Part shown: positions 31,550 to 43,740 of the stretch, in pieces
How positions within the stretch are numbered: the stretch's first letter is position 1
Layout: every line of letters begins with the position of its first letter
Assembly (NCBI GenBank): GCA_037501455.1
Contig: CM074856.1
Location: forward strand, 97,826,001 to 97,890,000
Direction: 5' to 3'
DNA: 64,000 bases
Source of the DNA: Lantana camara
Taxonomy: Eukaryota; Streptophyta; Magnoliopsida; Lamiales; Verbenaceae
Made by a program: the position numbers and the translations under genes
Notes under the pieces: model-generated
What the model was told of the DNA's origin: nothing
The model's database searches: none
Seen by the model: the letters and a program-made list of their open reading frames with translations, nothing else

Positions 31550-33201
31550 GTATGACCTTGTTGAGCATTGATATACCTTGAATGACCACGACACCTTATC
31601 CAAGCACAACATGAACACTTATGCATAACCACGATCATGTTGAGCAACGCCGTGCGTCTTGTTTGGTTCATATAGAGTCTGGGCTTCTGTATGTCTTGTC
31701 ACAGAGTTTGGTGGTGCCGGTGGCCCTGAGGTTTAGAGTGTTTGGCCCTTCACACTCTCAGACTCTACTTTCATGAGGTGAGGTTTAGGATTTTGTATAG
31801 TTATGCGACCTATGGCCTTAATATGCTGATTTCAACCCTTGCATGCGAGTATATCTATTATAAATACGTATGTGTTGGATATGATATGTTTATGTCCTTT
31901 TGAATCAACTCTGTTTTGGAAAATTAAATATGAAAGCATATGTAAGCTGTTTTGAAAAGTACTTTACGTTATGTTCTGTAGCGAGATTGCCATGAAAGAT
32001 TGGCATTTGTGATCCATTGTGATCTGGTCTGATGTGATCCATTGTGATCTGTGTGTGGATCGATCCTGGTGAGCTGCGGAATGGGTACCCCCGGGACGGT
32101 TAGGGCCGTCGGGGCATTTATCCATTGCGTAGTTCCATTTGAGATATCATTGTGCGACCTTAGGGTGATGAGGGAGGCGTGGTATCTTGAGCCTTCGGCT
32201 AAGGCCGGGGAGGACTCTTGTGGGTTCGCAACCCCTTGAGGGTGAGTCTATTTTAGATGGTTTATTCTCGATGGTATGGGGACGGTACATCTCCTTCATC
32301 ATTGGTGTAGAGGTTGGATTGATTTTGATTTATGTTATGAGGAGTTGAGGTTGGAAGCTCGTACTCGCCGAGCAGTTGATTATGTTATGTTATGGAATTA
32401 TGAATCGGGATAGAGTCTTTCTGGAAAATGGTTTCTAAACTTATATCTATATCTTATTCGGGTTCTTTCAAAACGTTTTGGTATGTAACACCTATCCCCG
32501 GTTCATGAGTCCATCCTTTTTATTCTGTGCTATGCTCCTTATATATATATATATATATATATTGTGGGTGTGCGTTAACCCCCTCACTCGGTCAAGTTGA
32601 CTGACCCCTCATTTACACTTTTAGTTGCAGGTTGTTGGCGTTTGCTAGGCGGAAGTGAGTCCTTTGAGTTGCACTTCGTCGGTCTAGTCATTCTATTTAC
32701 ATTTGTCTTTTCATACACTTATGCTTTGACTTGTAGACTTGAGATTATACTTTAATATTCAGTAGCCCTGCGTGGCACTCTCATTCGGCCCCTTGTGGCA
32801 CTTGATGATTATTACTTTATGTTGATATTCGGGACTAGGGATTTATGCTAGTTGAACCCGTCACTTGTTATGTTTGTTGATCTATTATTCGGGATTAGGT
32901 ATCTACGCTAGTTGAACCCGTCACTTGTTATGTTTGTTGATCTATTATTCGGGATTAGGTATCTATGCTAGTTGAACCCGTCACTTATTTTGTACGTTGA
33001 TTTAATTGCTTCCGCTATCTGATGATAATTGTTTAAATTGCTTCCGCGCTCTGAGTCTGTCGAGTTAGATCCGCCTAGCCTAGTGTGTGAGTTGGTCTCC
33101 CGTTAGCGTTGATTCGGATTCGGGCATGGACTTTCCATTTCATGTTCCGGGTCTGGGTCATAGTGCGGGGGATGTGGCACTTCTCCGTTTGGGGTGTTAC
33201 A
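31550..33201 (+). mobile_element. Gypsy LTR G, 3' part (duplicated copy)
   Basis: Matches 39522-41155, the 3' part of the full LTR G, at about 99%. It ends GGGGTGTTACA at 33201. It is immediately followed by LTR H sequence, exactly as in the other copy, so it was duplicated together with its neighbour rather than inserted independently. It includes a TA microsatellite near 32540-32562 and a three-unit 60-bp repeat. Confidence 0.85.
32821..33000 (+). repeat. Three exact-period 60-bp tandem repeats in LTR G
   Basis: Units begin at 32821, 32881 and 32941, each with ATTCGGGA-TAGG, CTAGTTGAACCCGTCACTT and GTTGAT blocks. The same triplet occurs at 40775-40954. LTR F keeps two units in reverse. LTR H has only degenerate single pieces (GTTGAACCCGTC near 43425). 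Confidence 0.85.
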
Positions 33202-34928
33202 GTGAACATTGGTCATCAGTCAACAACGGCTTTTCCGGCGAACATCATATGTGTTTCGAAGATTTCGTCATGGGTTCTCCAATGGTATGCTCGGATTTAA
33301 TTTTCGTCAAGAGGTTTGAGTTTAATTTCTATTCTTGGCTTCTTGGGTTCCCGGATTGATTTGTATCGATTTTTCTTCAATTAAATTTCGTACGTTGAGT
33401 AATTTCAGATTCTTGTTGAGGGGTTTTCCCGAGCTTGCTGAGAAGTACGTATGGTTGTTCACGGGGATTTTTCCGACCACCGGAGGTGGTGGTCCGGCAG
33501 CTGCCGGTGGCTGTTCGGCCGGCTCCGGAGACGGCGTTCCGACGCCTTTCTGTCAGCGGGTTCCTTTCGTGGTGGTGAGTCCAACGCCGCTTTCCGTTCG
33601 TCAATCGGATGCCCAGTTGATTTGTTATGAATTTTTGAAGTTATTATATTTTATTCGTTAATTGTTTTTAATTGTAAAATTCGATCATGTATGTACTATA
33701 AATTGAAATTCTGAGTTTTACGATCCTTGGAAATATGTTATGATGTATGAAAGTTTGATTCGTGATTTATTGAATTTATTTGTCTCGTTTTACACCTATC
33801 TACTTGAGAATATTTCTTGTTTAAGGGGTGTTAGTGTAATTTTAGAAACTAAAATGATTGTGAAATTATATGAAATATACGTAATAAATTATGAAAGGGT
33901 ATGTTGTATTTAATTTGAATAAATTGTTGAAGTATGCTAATTGTTGGGAATGTTGTAAATTATGCAAATATGTAATTAGAAACAAATTGATATAAAATTA
34001 GTGTTTTATTCTCGTGTGACTTGGAGCATGATAGAATTAAATTATAATATCACGATTTATGTTCCCTAATTGATGTTATGAATTTTATAAAGTTATGCAT
34101 CTTCTAATGTATGAAATGAATATGATTTGATATGAATGACTTGAGTGTATAAATATGGATTATATGTTGCATCATTTGTATTCGTGGGCATAGGCGTGCG
34201 TCTTGTTGGTTGTTATTTGAGTCTGAGTCTTGTGTTATGTATGTTCAGTTGTTCTGGGGTTTTTCCAGGGAGTGTCTGTCAGCTGTTTGGGTTCCAGTGG
34301 GACTTCCTTGTTCGTGTTTTCCGTTCTCATCGGTGTAAGGTGATGTTTTAGGATTTTCTTTTAGTTAAAGCGACCTACAACCCTCTGTGCTCGTTTTCAA
34401 GTTTGCATGCGATTATATGTGTTTATATGATATTTTTATGAATTTATCATACGAGTAAAGGTTTTGAACAATATGTACGAGCGTATGTAAGCTTGAAATG
34501 TTTTGCAACGAGGCTATGCTCCAAACCGTGTGTCTTCAGGCTAGTTACGGATTTGGATGACATGGAGAGGTACGTTTATAGCTTATGCTAAGTTGTAAGG
34601 TATGGTATGTCTGATAAGGTACGTAAGTTATGATTATGATATGATAAGTATGATATGTAGTGAGTTATGATCTAATATGCTCTGTTCTGATTTGTTGGGC
34701 CCCGGGAATTATGGGTAAGGACGCCCGAGATGGAAAGGGTCGTTGTGTTAAGCCTGTGCATGATTCCCACTTGAAGTACTAACGCGCGACTTTTGGAGGT
34801 TGAGAAGGCGTGGTGCTTCAAGCACAATGTGGGTTAGCTACCCCTTATGCATTGGTAAGTAGGTCGAGACGGTTTGACTCCCGAACACCGTTGTTGTTGG
34901 GGTTGGATTGTTTATGATTATGTTTTCT
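33202..34928 (+). mobile_element. Gypsy LTR H, middle part (duplicated copy)
   Basis: Matches 41156-42900 at about 99% and the 3' LTR of element H (46530-48180) less closely. It ends at 34928 in mid-LTR, where sequence of the G internal region begins abruptly. That junction is the breakpoint of a tandem duplication. The short frames here are identical in both copies but resemble no protein I know. Confidence 0.85.
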
Positions 34929-36239
34929 TTACCAAGATCAATGGTCATGAAAAGGTTCAGAGTTGAAGGAATGAGATTTGCTATGTTGACTTACTATCTT
35001 AAAGTCAATTGAAAGATGGAGTTTGATGAATTTTCACCTTGATGATTCGTTTATTTGGAAGTAGTCACCTTGCTGAGGAAATGAGTCAATGGAGGAGAAT
35101 CTGACCAAGTAGAACCGTTTTGAAGGAGTTTGATGAGCTTTCGCCTTGATGGTTCGTTTATTTGGAAGTAGTCACCTTGTTGATGGAAACGAGTTAATGT
35201 AGAAGAATCCGATCAAATAAGATCCGAGCAAGTTCAAGGAATGTGGATAGGTAACCATATTACTTAAACAACGAGCTACAAACCATCGGTGAGTGTTGAA
35301 GGTTTTGGTGCCGTTTAGAGTTAACGAACGACAAGACAAGATTGATTGTTAGCTCTTTGGGTGTTTCTTCAAGATGGGATGGAAGACATTGCTGATGTGG
35401 GAATAGAACACCTAGATGAAGAAAGACTTTATCCAAGTTTCAGAACCATATACCATGGATTGCTTTGGGAAGTGCTTAACACCACGATCAACCAACGAAA
35501 CTCTGAGGTGAATATCTAATCGACAAACGAATCATGGACAACTCCTTGAAGATGAGCAGACTAAGATTTAACACATAAATGAGAACTCTTGGGAGAAACT
35601 GAAGATGATTCTAGTTGAGCAAGGATTACGGTCTAGTAAGGGGTTTGGTGATAAACGAGCTTTGCTGAGTTACCACTTTATGAAAAGACTCAAGACAAAG
35701 AAGTTCAGATGACGAGGGTTGCATCATTACCGGCTTAATCAACTCCCACTGCTTCATCTCGACTTTCTTGTAAAGACTTTTACACGTCGGTTAACGGTAC
35801 GCCAAGCATCCATAGCATTTGCATACATATATCGCTTAAATATTCTTACCTTGTTTTGCTTGATGTGGGTGACGACCATTGCTATTTTAATTGTGATAAC
35901 TTTGATACCTGATCTAGTATTTGTAACTTGAAATTTCTACTTGTTATGAATCGTTGCTGAAATGAATGAGTTATGTACTTATGTGAACTATTCATGCTTA
36001 TGTGATTTAAAATTCTTTTGATTGCTCACTAACTTCCCATATAACATACATACATACTGTAACCTTGTTTTACAGGGATTCCATCGCGATATCCCCCTTG
36101 AGTTGAGGTATGAGCGTTGAATCTATACTCAAGGGACACCGATATCAGTTGCATAAGGTACACCAAACATGCATCGCATACTTTTCGTCAAGTGTTACTA
36201 TGATGTGTGTATGTATGAATAACTGATCAGTGGATTTAT

Positions 36240-36625
36240 GTGCAAGAGAGACCTTAGGTTCCCTCTTTTTACGTGTTGGAGAGATGTAGGATTCTCTCTA
36301 TTTATGTGGTAGAAAGATGCTGGAATCTTTCTAAGTTTTGTGAGCGAGAGATGTTGGATTCTCTTGTCCTTAGATATTCAGGGATGCTGGATTCTCTTGA
36401 ATCTAGGGGTTTGAGGAATGCTTGATTTTCTCAAAGTAGAATGTTGGGAGATGTTGGAATCTGCCCGACTTAGGTTGAGAGACGGGGTTCTCTCAATTAT
36501 GTGTTTGGGAGACGGGGCTCTCTCTTTTATATGTGCTCGAGAGACGGGGTTCTCTCTCTTGTGGGTGCTGAGGGACGGGGTTCTCTCACTTACGTGTTGA
36601 GAGATGGGATTCTCTCTTGTTTGTT
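36240..36625 (+). repeat. Array of about twelve stem-loops in gypsy-G
   Basis: About twelve short inverted repeats spaced roughly 30-35 bases. Arms of 6-9 bases enclose a loop resembling AYGnnGGATT. Examples: TAGAAAGAT/ATCTTTCTA (36310-36333, nine perfect pairs), TTTGAGGAA/TTTCTCAAA (36410-36435, one G-U pair) and TTGAGAGA/TCTCTCAA near 36474. Stem sequences differ between units while pairing is kept. The unit order is shared with gypsy-H. Confidence 0.85.
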
Positions 36626-36929
36626 GTAGTTGCGTTACGCGTTGATCTGACTACGGGTTGCAAATGGCGAGTCTGAGACGACAACGAGGTTGGGTGCAGT
36701 TGCAGCTATCCGATCATGGAAATGACCGATCGAGTTCGAACAACTAGCGGATCAAGTACTCGCACGGACCTCGACGATAACAAGACATCCTAAAGGAGGT
36801 TCAGTGTAGATGACCGGAGTAAGCCTCACCATTAGAGTTATGATCTCACGCGAGTTCGGGAGAAGGGTTGGAGCACTACAACTCGAGGATCTACATTTTT
36901 GCAGTGGAACCTGGGGACTAGGTTCTCTT

Positions 36930-36941
36930 AAGGGGGGAAGG
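36930..36941 (+). promoter_or_regulatory. Polypurine tract of gypsy-G
   Basis: AAGGGGGGAAGG followed by one base and the TGTGACGCCCCG start of the 3' LTR. It is the site where plus-strand DNA synthesis is primed in LTR elements. Confidence 0.88.
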
Positions 36942-36942
36942 T

Positions 36943-39900
36943 TGTGACGCCCCGTTTTCTCGAAGGGTGTTCTTACAACATCAACAAGTAAGTCTCTACA
37001 CTTATGTGTGTTTAATTTAAGAGTTCTTGAATTATGTGATTTAATGTAAATCCAATTTAATATGTGTTCATTCGAATTATTCTAAGATTAATTGCAACTT
37101 GATTAATTACGCGCATATTTAACCCTAACTATCTAATTTGATTTAATTCAAATTTATTCCATGAAATAATTGTCAAGTTGATTTTAAATCCATCATGTTA
37201 CTTAACTTGTTTAATTTCAGTTTACTTGAATTCCTTGAGATTAATTGTCAATCATGTGTTTACAAAGTGCCGCTAAATTACACGAAAAGTTTCTAAAATT
37301 AAATTGAATTAAACTCTAATTGGTAAATCTCTATTTCATTTTAATTTGTAAAATTAATTCGGAGCTTGAATCTTTATTCGTAACTTTACCAATTTTATTT
37401 ACGATTATTTGTACGCGATATTTCTCTTCGCTACGCGATAAGGATACCCGGTTGTATATAGCTTGTGCACAAGACATATTTCTCCCAATCCCTTTTTCTC
37501 TCTCTCTCTCCTCTCCCACTCTCTCTCCCACGGGTACTATGCGCGGCTTTGGTTACGAGCCCATAACTCGATCGTTTCTCAACGGAATTCAATAAACGAA
37601 TAGTCCATTTCGATTATCTCGGTGAGACGTACGCAAGACTACGAATTTCACAGCCTAACGACAAATGGTGGCGGAGTTATGGCCGGATTTCAGTAGCAGC
37701 GGCGGAGCTGTCACACCGCCGTCACTTCGCCAGCGTTTCGCGGCGGTTTCCGGCCCTCCTCTTGAGACACGCGCCACAGATCCAAGAACTAGACATCCCG
37801 GCGCTTCATTTGACGTTGGCGGCGCGGCTATCGAAGCCACGACGGCGCCGCACGCGGCACCTGAAGCTGGCGGCGGCGGCGCCTGTTAATGTAGCGGCGC
37901 GATTCCGCCGCTTCCGGCGGTGGTTTTCGATGGGGCTTGATGGTTTCCAAGGTTTTTCGACCCCCTGAGTTCATTTCCGGCATCAATTTCACCAGATCTT
38001 GGCCGTAGGTGGTGGTTCCAGCGATGTGGGCGGCGGCAGAAACTTCGGCGGCCAACGGGGGCCTTTTCCGGCCATCTTTTGGTCTCGGGCTCTTCACGAA
38101 AGTTGTTCGGAACGACGAGAACTAGTGGCCTGTGATCAGGCGACTCCAGATTCGGTGGTTTGGCAGTGGATCGCGGCGGCAAAGTGGCGGTGCAACGGCG
38201 GCACTAGCTCCGAGGATTTTTCCGGCGAGCTACCTTAGGGCTTTCGAAGAGCTCGTCATGGGTAAGAAAATAGCTTTTACGGATCGCATTTTGGTTCACC
38301 GGTTTGGAAGTAATTTGAGTTTGAAGATTTAGGGTTTTCGTGTTCGTAGATCTGAAATTGGAGGAGATTGACTTGGAATTTCCAGAAATTGATCGAGGAT
38401 TCGGAACGGGCACGAAGACTTCATTCAGGAATGATTTTTCGGGACTTTTCCGGCGACCTTCGGCGGTGGTCCGGCCAAATTCCGGTAGCTACAGTGGTGG
38501 AGTTCCGGCTGCGTTTGGTCAGAATGTTCGTCTCGTTGTGGTGAGTTCAACGCCACTTTCCGTTCGTTAATCGGACACTCGGTTTATTTATTACGAATTA
38601 TTTTGCGTAATTGTGATTATTTGAATTAATTGTTTTAAGTGCAAATAAATTGGTTATTGTTGGTTTGTTGATCGAGATGTATTCCAATCATATATGAAAA
38701 CATGTATTGAATGGATTGTGATATGCATGAATGTTTCGATTTACAATTTGAATACTGATGTGATGAATTTATACTATGTGTTTAGATATGAAGGGGTGTT
38801 AGTGTAATATCTAGAAACTAATCTTTTATGTGACTAAATGAACTTGAATGATATTTTAGAAGAACGAACATGTTGTGATTTCTCTATATGGATTTGAGAC
38901 GTTCTCAATGTTATGTTTGTTGTAAATTGTGTTTCCAATATTAAATTGAGATACATGAAAGATGCTTGAACAACTTGAGACTTTATGCATGAAAGGAGTT
39001 AGAATTGTAATATCTTGATTTACTCTTACTACTTGAAAATGGTATATTATGAATTACAATAAATTGATAATTCTCATGTTTGCAAGTAGTTAATTCCTAG
39101 TTGAATAATTGTATAAACACTCTTATAAATAATTCTAAACTAAGGGGATGTATGTGTAATAATTCTAAACTTTTATAAATGACTTAGGGGATGTAAGTGT
39201 AATATTTATGAAACTATGAATGTGACTTGAGCTTGTGTACCAAACATGTTGTGAAGTCGTAAAGTATGATCTTAAGTGAATTAAATGCACTCTTTATTTG
39301 TATCAAGCATGCCATCTACGTACAACGACTTTGTATGTTTATATGATCAAGTTGCTCTTACTTATGCACTTTACAACTCGTCATGAACTTGATGCTTAAT
39401 TCTAATATTATAATTGAACCCTGTGATATTGGATGATTTAATATGCATTTTGTGAATACATTGACTTCCTAAATTGATCTTGCATCTTTGGATATGGAAT
39501 TACGTGTCGATTGCTTGTAAATATGACCTTGTTGAGCATTGATATGCCTTGAATGACCACGACACCTTATCCAAGCACAACATGAACACTTATGCATAAC
39601 CACGATCATGTTGAGCAACGCCCTGCGTCTTGTTTGGTTCATATAGAGTCTGGGCTTCTGTATGTCTTGTCACAGAGTTTGGTGGTGCCGGTGGCCCTGA
39701 GGTTTAGAGTGTTTGGCCCTTCACACTCTCAGACTCTACTTTCACGAGGTGAGGTTTAGGATTTTGTATAGTTATGCGACCTATGGCCTTAATATGCTGA
39801 TTTCAACCCTTGCATGCGAGTATATCTATTATAAATACGTATGTGTTGGATATGATATGTTTATGTCCTTTTGAATCAACTCTGTTTTGGAAAATTAAAT

Positions 39901-41155
39901 ATGAAAGCATATGTAAGCTGTTTTGAAAAGTACTTTACGTTATGTTCTGTAGCGAGATTGCCATGAAAGATTGGCATTTGTGATCCATTGTGATCTGTTC
40001 TGATGTGATCCATTGTGATCTGTGTGTGGTGAGCTGCGGAATGGGTACCCCCGGGACGGTTAGGGCCGTCGGGGCATTTATCCATTGCGTAGTTCCATTT
40101 GAGATATCATTGTGCGACCTTAGGGTGATGAGGGAGGCATGGTATCTTGAGCCTTCGGCTAAGGCCGGGGAGGACTCTTGTGGGTTCGCAACCCCTTGAG
40201 GGTGAGTCTATTTTAGACGGTTTATTCTCGATGGTATGGGGACGGTACATCTCCTTCATCATTGGTGTAGAGGTTGGATTGATTTTGATTTATGTTATGA
40301 GGAGTTGAGGTTGGAAGCTCGTACTCGCCGAGCAGTTGATTATGTTATGTTATGGAATTATGAATCGGGATAGAGTCTTTCTGGAAAATGGTTTCTAAAC
40401 TTATATCTATATCTTATTCGGGTTCTTTCAAAACGTTTTGGTATGTAACACCTATCCCCGGTTCATGAGTCCATCCTTTTTATTCTGTGCTATGCTCCTT
40501 ATATATATATATATATTGTGGGTGTGCGTTAGCCCCCTCACTCGGTCAAGTTGACTGACCCCTCATTTACACTTTTAGTTGCAGGTTGTTGGCGTTTGCT
40601 AGGCGGAAGTGAGTCCTTTGAGTTGCACTTCGTCGGTCTAGTCATTCTATTTACATTTGTCTTTTCATACACTTATGCTTTGACTTGTAGACTTGAGATT
40701 ATACTTTAATATTCAGTAGCCCTGCGTGGCACTCTCATTCGGCCCCTTGTGGCACTTGATGATTATTACTTTATGTTGATATTCGGGACTAGGGATTTAT
40801 GCTAGTTGAACCCGTCACTTGTTATGTTTGTTGATCTATTATTCGGGATTAGGTATCTACGCTAGTTGAACCCGTCACTTGTTATGTTTGTTGATCTATT
40901 ATTCGGGATTAGGTATCTATGCTAGTTGAACCCGTCACTTATTTTGTACGTTGATTTAATTGCTTCCGCTATCTGATGATAATTGTTTAAATTGCTTCCG
41001 CGCTCTGAGTCTGTCGAGTTAGATCCGCCTAGCCTAGTGTGTGAGTTGGTCTCCCGTTAGCGTTGATTCGGATTCGGGCATGGACTTTCCATTTCATGTT
41101 CCGGGTCTGGGTCATAGTGCGGGGGATGTGGCACTTCTCCGTTTGGGGTGTTACA
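36943..41155 (+). mobile_element. 3' LTR of gypsy-G, full length
   Basis: LTR of 4.2 kb from TGTGACGCCCCG to GGGGTGTTACA. The first 700 bases are AT-rich with a CT-rich tract (about 37495-37530). A GC-rich block (37660-38260) is homologous to the start of LTR H and is followed by a region related to 33230-33610. The 3' 1.6 kb is near-identical to 31550-33201. The right side is LTR H at 41156 (GTGAA, 41156-41160, likely target-duplication copy), which shows that G is inserted in the 5' LTR of H. Short frames in the GC block look like composition effects. Confidence 0.85.
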
Positions 41156-42900
41156 GTGAACATTGGTCATCAGTCAACAACGGCTTTTCCGGCGAACATC
41201 ATATGTGTTTCGAAGATTTCGTCATGGGTTCTCCAATGGTATGCTCGGATTTAATTTTCGTCAAGAGGTTTGAGTTTAATTTCTATTCTTGGCTTCTTGG
41301 GTTCCCGGATTGATTTGTATCGATTTTTCTTCAATTAAATTTCGTACGTTGAGTAATTTCAGATTCTTGTTGAGGGGTTTTCCCGAGCTTGCTGAGAAGT
41401 ACGTATGGTTGTTCACGGGGATTTTTCCGACCACCGGAGGTGGTGGTCCGGCAGCTGCCGGTGGATTCCTTTCTTGGTGTTCCGACGTGGTGACCTCCGG
41501 AGACGGCGTTCCGACGCCTTTCTGTCAGCGGGTTCCTTTCGTGGTGGTGAGTCCAACGCCACTTTCCGTTCGTCAATCGGATGCCCAGTTGATTTGTTAT
41601 GAATTTTTGAAGTTGTTGTATTTTATTCGTTAATTGTTTTTAATTGTAAAATTCGATCATGTATGTACTATAAATTGAAATTATGAGTTGTATGATCCTT
41701 GGAAATATGTTATGATGTATGAAAGTTTGATTCGTGATTTATTGAATTTATTTGTCTCGTTTTACACCTATCTACTTGAGAATATTTCTTGTTTAAGGGG
41801 TGTTAGTGTAATTTTAGAAACTAAAATGATTGTGAAATTATATGAAATATACGTAATAAATTATGAAAGGGTATGTTGTATTTAATTTGAATAAATTGTT
41901 CAAGTATGCTAATTGTTGGGAATGTTGTAAATTATGCAAATATGTAATTAGAAACAAATTGATATAAAATTAGTGTTTTATTCTCGTGTGACTTGGAGCA
42001 TGATAGAATTAAATTATAATATCACGATTTATGTTCCCTAATTGATGTTATAAATTTTATAAAGTTATGCATCTTCTAATGTATGAAATGAATATGATTT
42101 GATATGAATGACTTGAGTGTATAAATATGGATTATATGTTGCATCATTTGTATTCGTGGGCATAGGCGTGCGTCTTGTTGGTTGTTATTTGAGTCTGAGT
42201 CTTGTGTTATGTATGTTCAGTTGTTCTGGGGTTTTTCCAGGGAGTGTTTGTCAGCTGTTTGGGTTCCAGTGGGACTTCCTTGTTCGTGTTTTCCGTTCTC
42301 ATCGGTGTAAGGTGATGTTTTAGGATTTTCTTTTAGTTAAAGCGACCTACAACCCTCTGTACTCGTTTTCAAGTATGCATGCGATTATATGTGTTTATAT
42401 GATATGTTTATGAATTTATCATACGAGTAAAGGTTTTGAACAATATGTACGAGCGTATGTAAGCTTGAAATGTTTTGCAACGAGGCTATGCTCCAAACCG
42501 TGTCTCTTCAGGCTAGTTACGGATTTGGATGACATGGAGTGCTACGTTTATAGCTTATGCTAAGTTGTAAGGTATGGTATATCTGATAAGGTACGTAAGT
42601 TATGATTATGATATGATAAGTATGATATGTAGTGAGTTATGATCTAATATGCTCTGTTCTGATTTGTTGGGCCCCGGGAATTGTGGGTAAGGACGCCCGG
42701 GATGGTAAGGGTCGCTGTGTTAAGCCTGTGCATGATTCCCATTTGAAGTACTAACGCGCGACTTTTGGAGGTTGACAAGGCGTGGTGCTTCAAGCACAAT
42801 GTGGGTTAGCTACCCCTTATGCATTGGTAAGTAGGTCGAGACGGTTTGACTCCCGAACACCGTTGTTGTTGGGGTTGGATTGTTTATGATTATGTTTTCT
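39522..42900 (+). repeat. Right copy of the duplicated G/H segment
   Basis: Near-identical to 31550-34928, including the G-H boundary, with a few dozen substitutions and small indels (11 bases near 32055, TA-repeat length near 32545/40505, a replaced patch at about 41465-41500). The repeat period is 7972 bp. Confidence 0.88.
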
Positions 42901-43720
42901 GTTTTTATACGTATGTTAATAAATTGGGAGTTAGTGTAAGACCCGTACTCGCTGGGTATAAGAATTTGATACTTTATGTTGATTATGAGATGGGATAGGA
43001 GCTTTCCTTTAAGTTATGATATTAATATGTTAAGCTTGTTATGCTTTGATAAGTATATGTATAAGTTTGTTTTGAAAATGGTTTTGGTAGGTAAAACCCT
43101 ACTCCCGGTTCATAGTCTTTCTTTTGATACGTGCTCTGCTCCTTATTATGTATAGTGTGTGTGAGTTCAGCCCCCTCACTCAGTCAGTGGACTAATCCTC
43201 GCCCCAACTATGCTTTTAGTTTGCAGGTGCAGGTCCTTGGAGTTCGAGCTTGGCGGTTGTGTGTCATGTCTGTCGAGTCAGTGTCTCTTGTTAAGTTTGT
43301 TAAGTTTCTATTTCAGTTATATGTGTAATTTGTAAATGCTTATACTCTGTACAGGTTTAAGCTTATTGAATGTATGTATGGAATTTGGGACAGGTTAGGA
43401 TAGGTTCTTGGTTTAGTTGAACCCGTCTTTATTGTGATTATTTCGGGACAGGCTTCTAGGACCAGTTGAACTCGTGTAACTGCTTATGATTCATTTGATA
43501 TGATTGATGTTTTTAATTTTTGTAAGTTCGTATTCTTTGCTTTGCTTCCGCTTCCTGGTTTATTTCCTCTGTTGTACAGGGTCTAGATACCACCTAGCTT
43601 AGGCCAGGTCTTATCTGTCTCCCATTCGCTACTGCTTGGTTCGTGTACGGATCTCCCATTTCGTATGCGGATTAGGATTTAGTGCGGGGGATGTGGTGGC
43701 CCAGCGTTACGGGCGCTACA
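41156..43720 (+). mobile_element. 5' LTR of gypsy-H, interrupted by gypsy-G
   Basis: Continues after LTR G, ends GGGCGCTACA at 43720 and is followed by a primer-binding site. It aligns with 46530-48739 of the 3' LTR. The first ~480 bases of the LTR would lie beyond the G insertion. A splice-acceptor-like TTTTAGTTTGCAG lies near 43215. Confidence 0.83.
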
Positions 43721-43728
43721 TCTTAAAG

Positions 43729-43740
43729 TGGTATCATTGC
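43729..43740 (+). promoter_or_regulatory. Primer-binding site of gypsy-H
   Basis: TGGTATCATTGC, eight bases after the LTR end. The first eight bases match the initiator-tRNA site, followed by two mismatches. Confidence 0.7.

Larger units (their letters stand above)
34929..36942 (+). mobile_element. Internal region of gypsy-G (no coding capacity), 5' part missing
   Basis: Non-coding internal region of a gypsy-like element that ends in a polypurine tract and the full LTR G. No gag, protease, reverse transcriptase or integrase motif appears in any frame. Its distal part matches the H internal region (for example ATTCCATCGCGATATCCCCC at 36081 and at 45205). The 5' portion with its primer-binding site was removed at the 34928 breakpoint. 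Probably a non-autonomous (LARD-like) family mobilised by a related chromovirus. Confidence 0.75.

Noticed and set aside
33087..33661. Open frames of 90 and 108 codons, repeated almost unchanged at 41041-41633
   Set aside because: Their near-identity reflects the recent 8 kb duplication, not selection on protein. They cross the G-H LTR boundary and are not similar to any family I know.
36240..36625. Spaced repeats resembling a CRISPR array
   Set aside because: Repeats are imperfect and vary in arm sequence, spacers are short and partly shared between G and H, and the context is a plant retroelement.
37655..38570. Several open frames of 60-98 codons in a GC-rich stretch
   Set aside because: They lie inside LTR G, in all frames and both strands, with no recognisable domain; base composition explains them.
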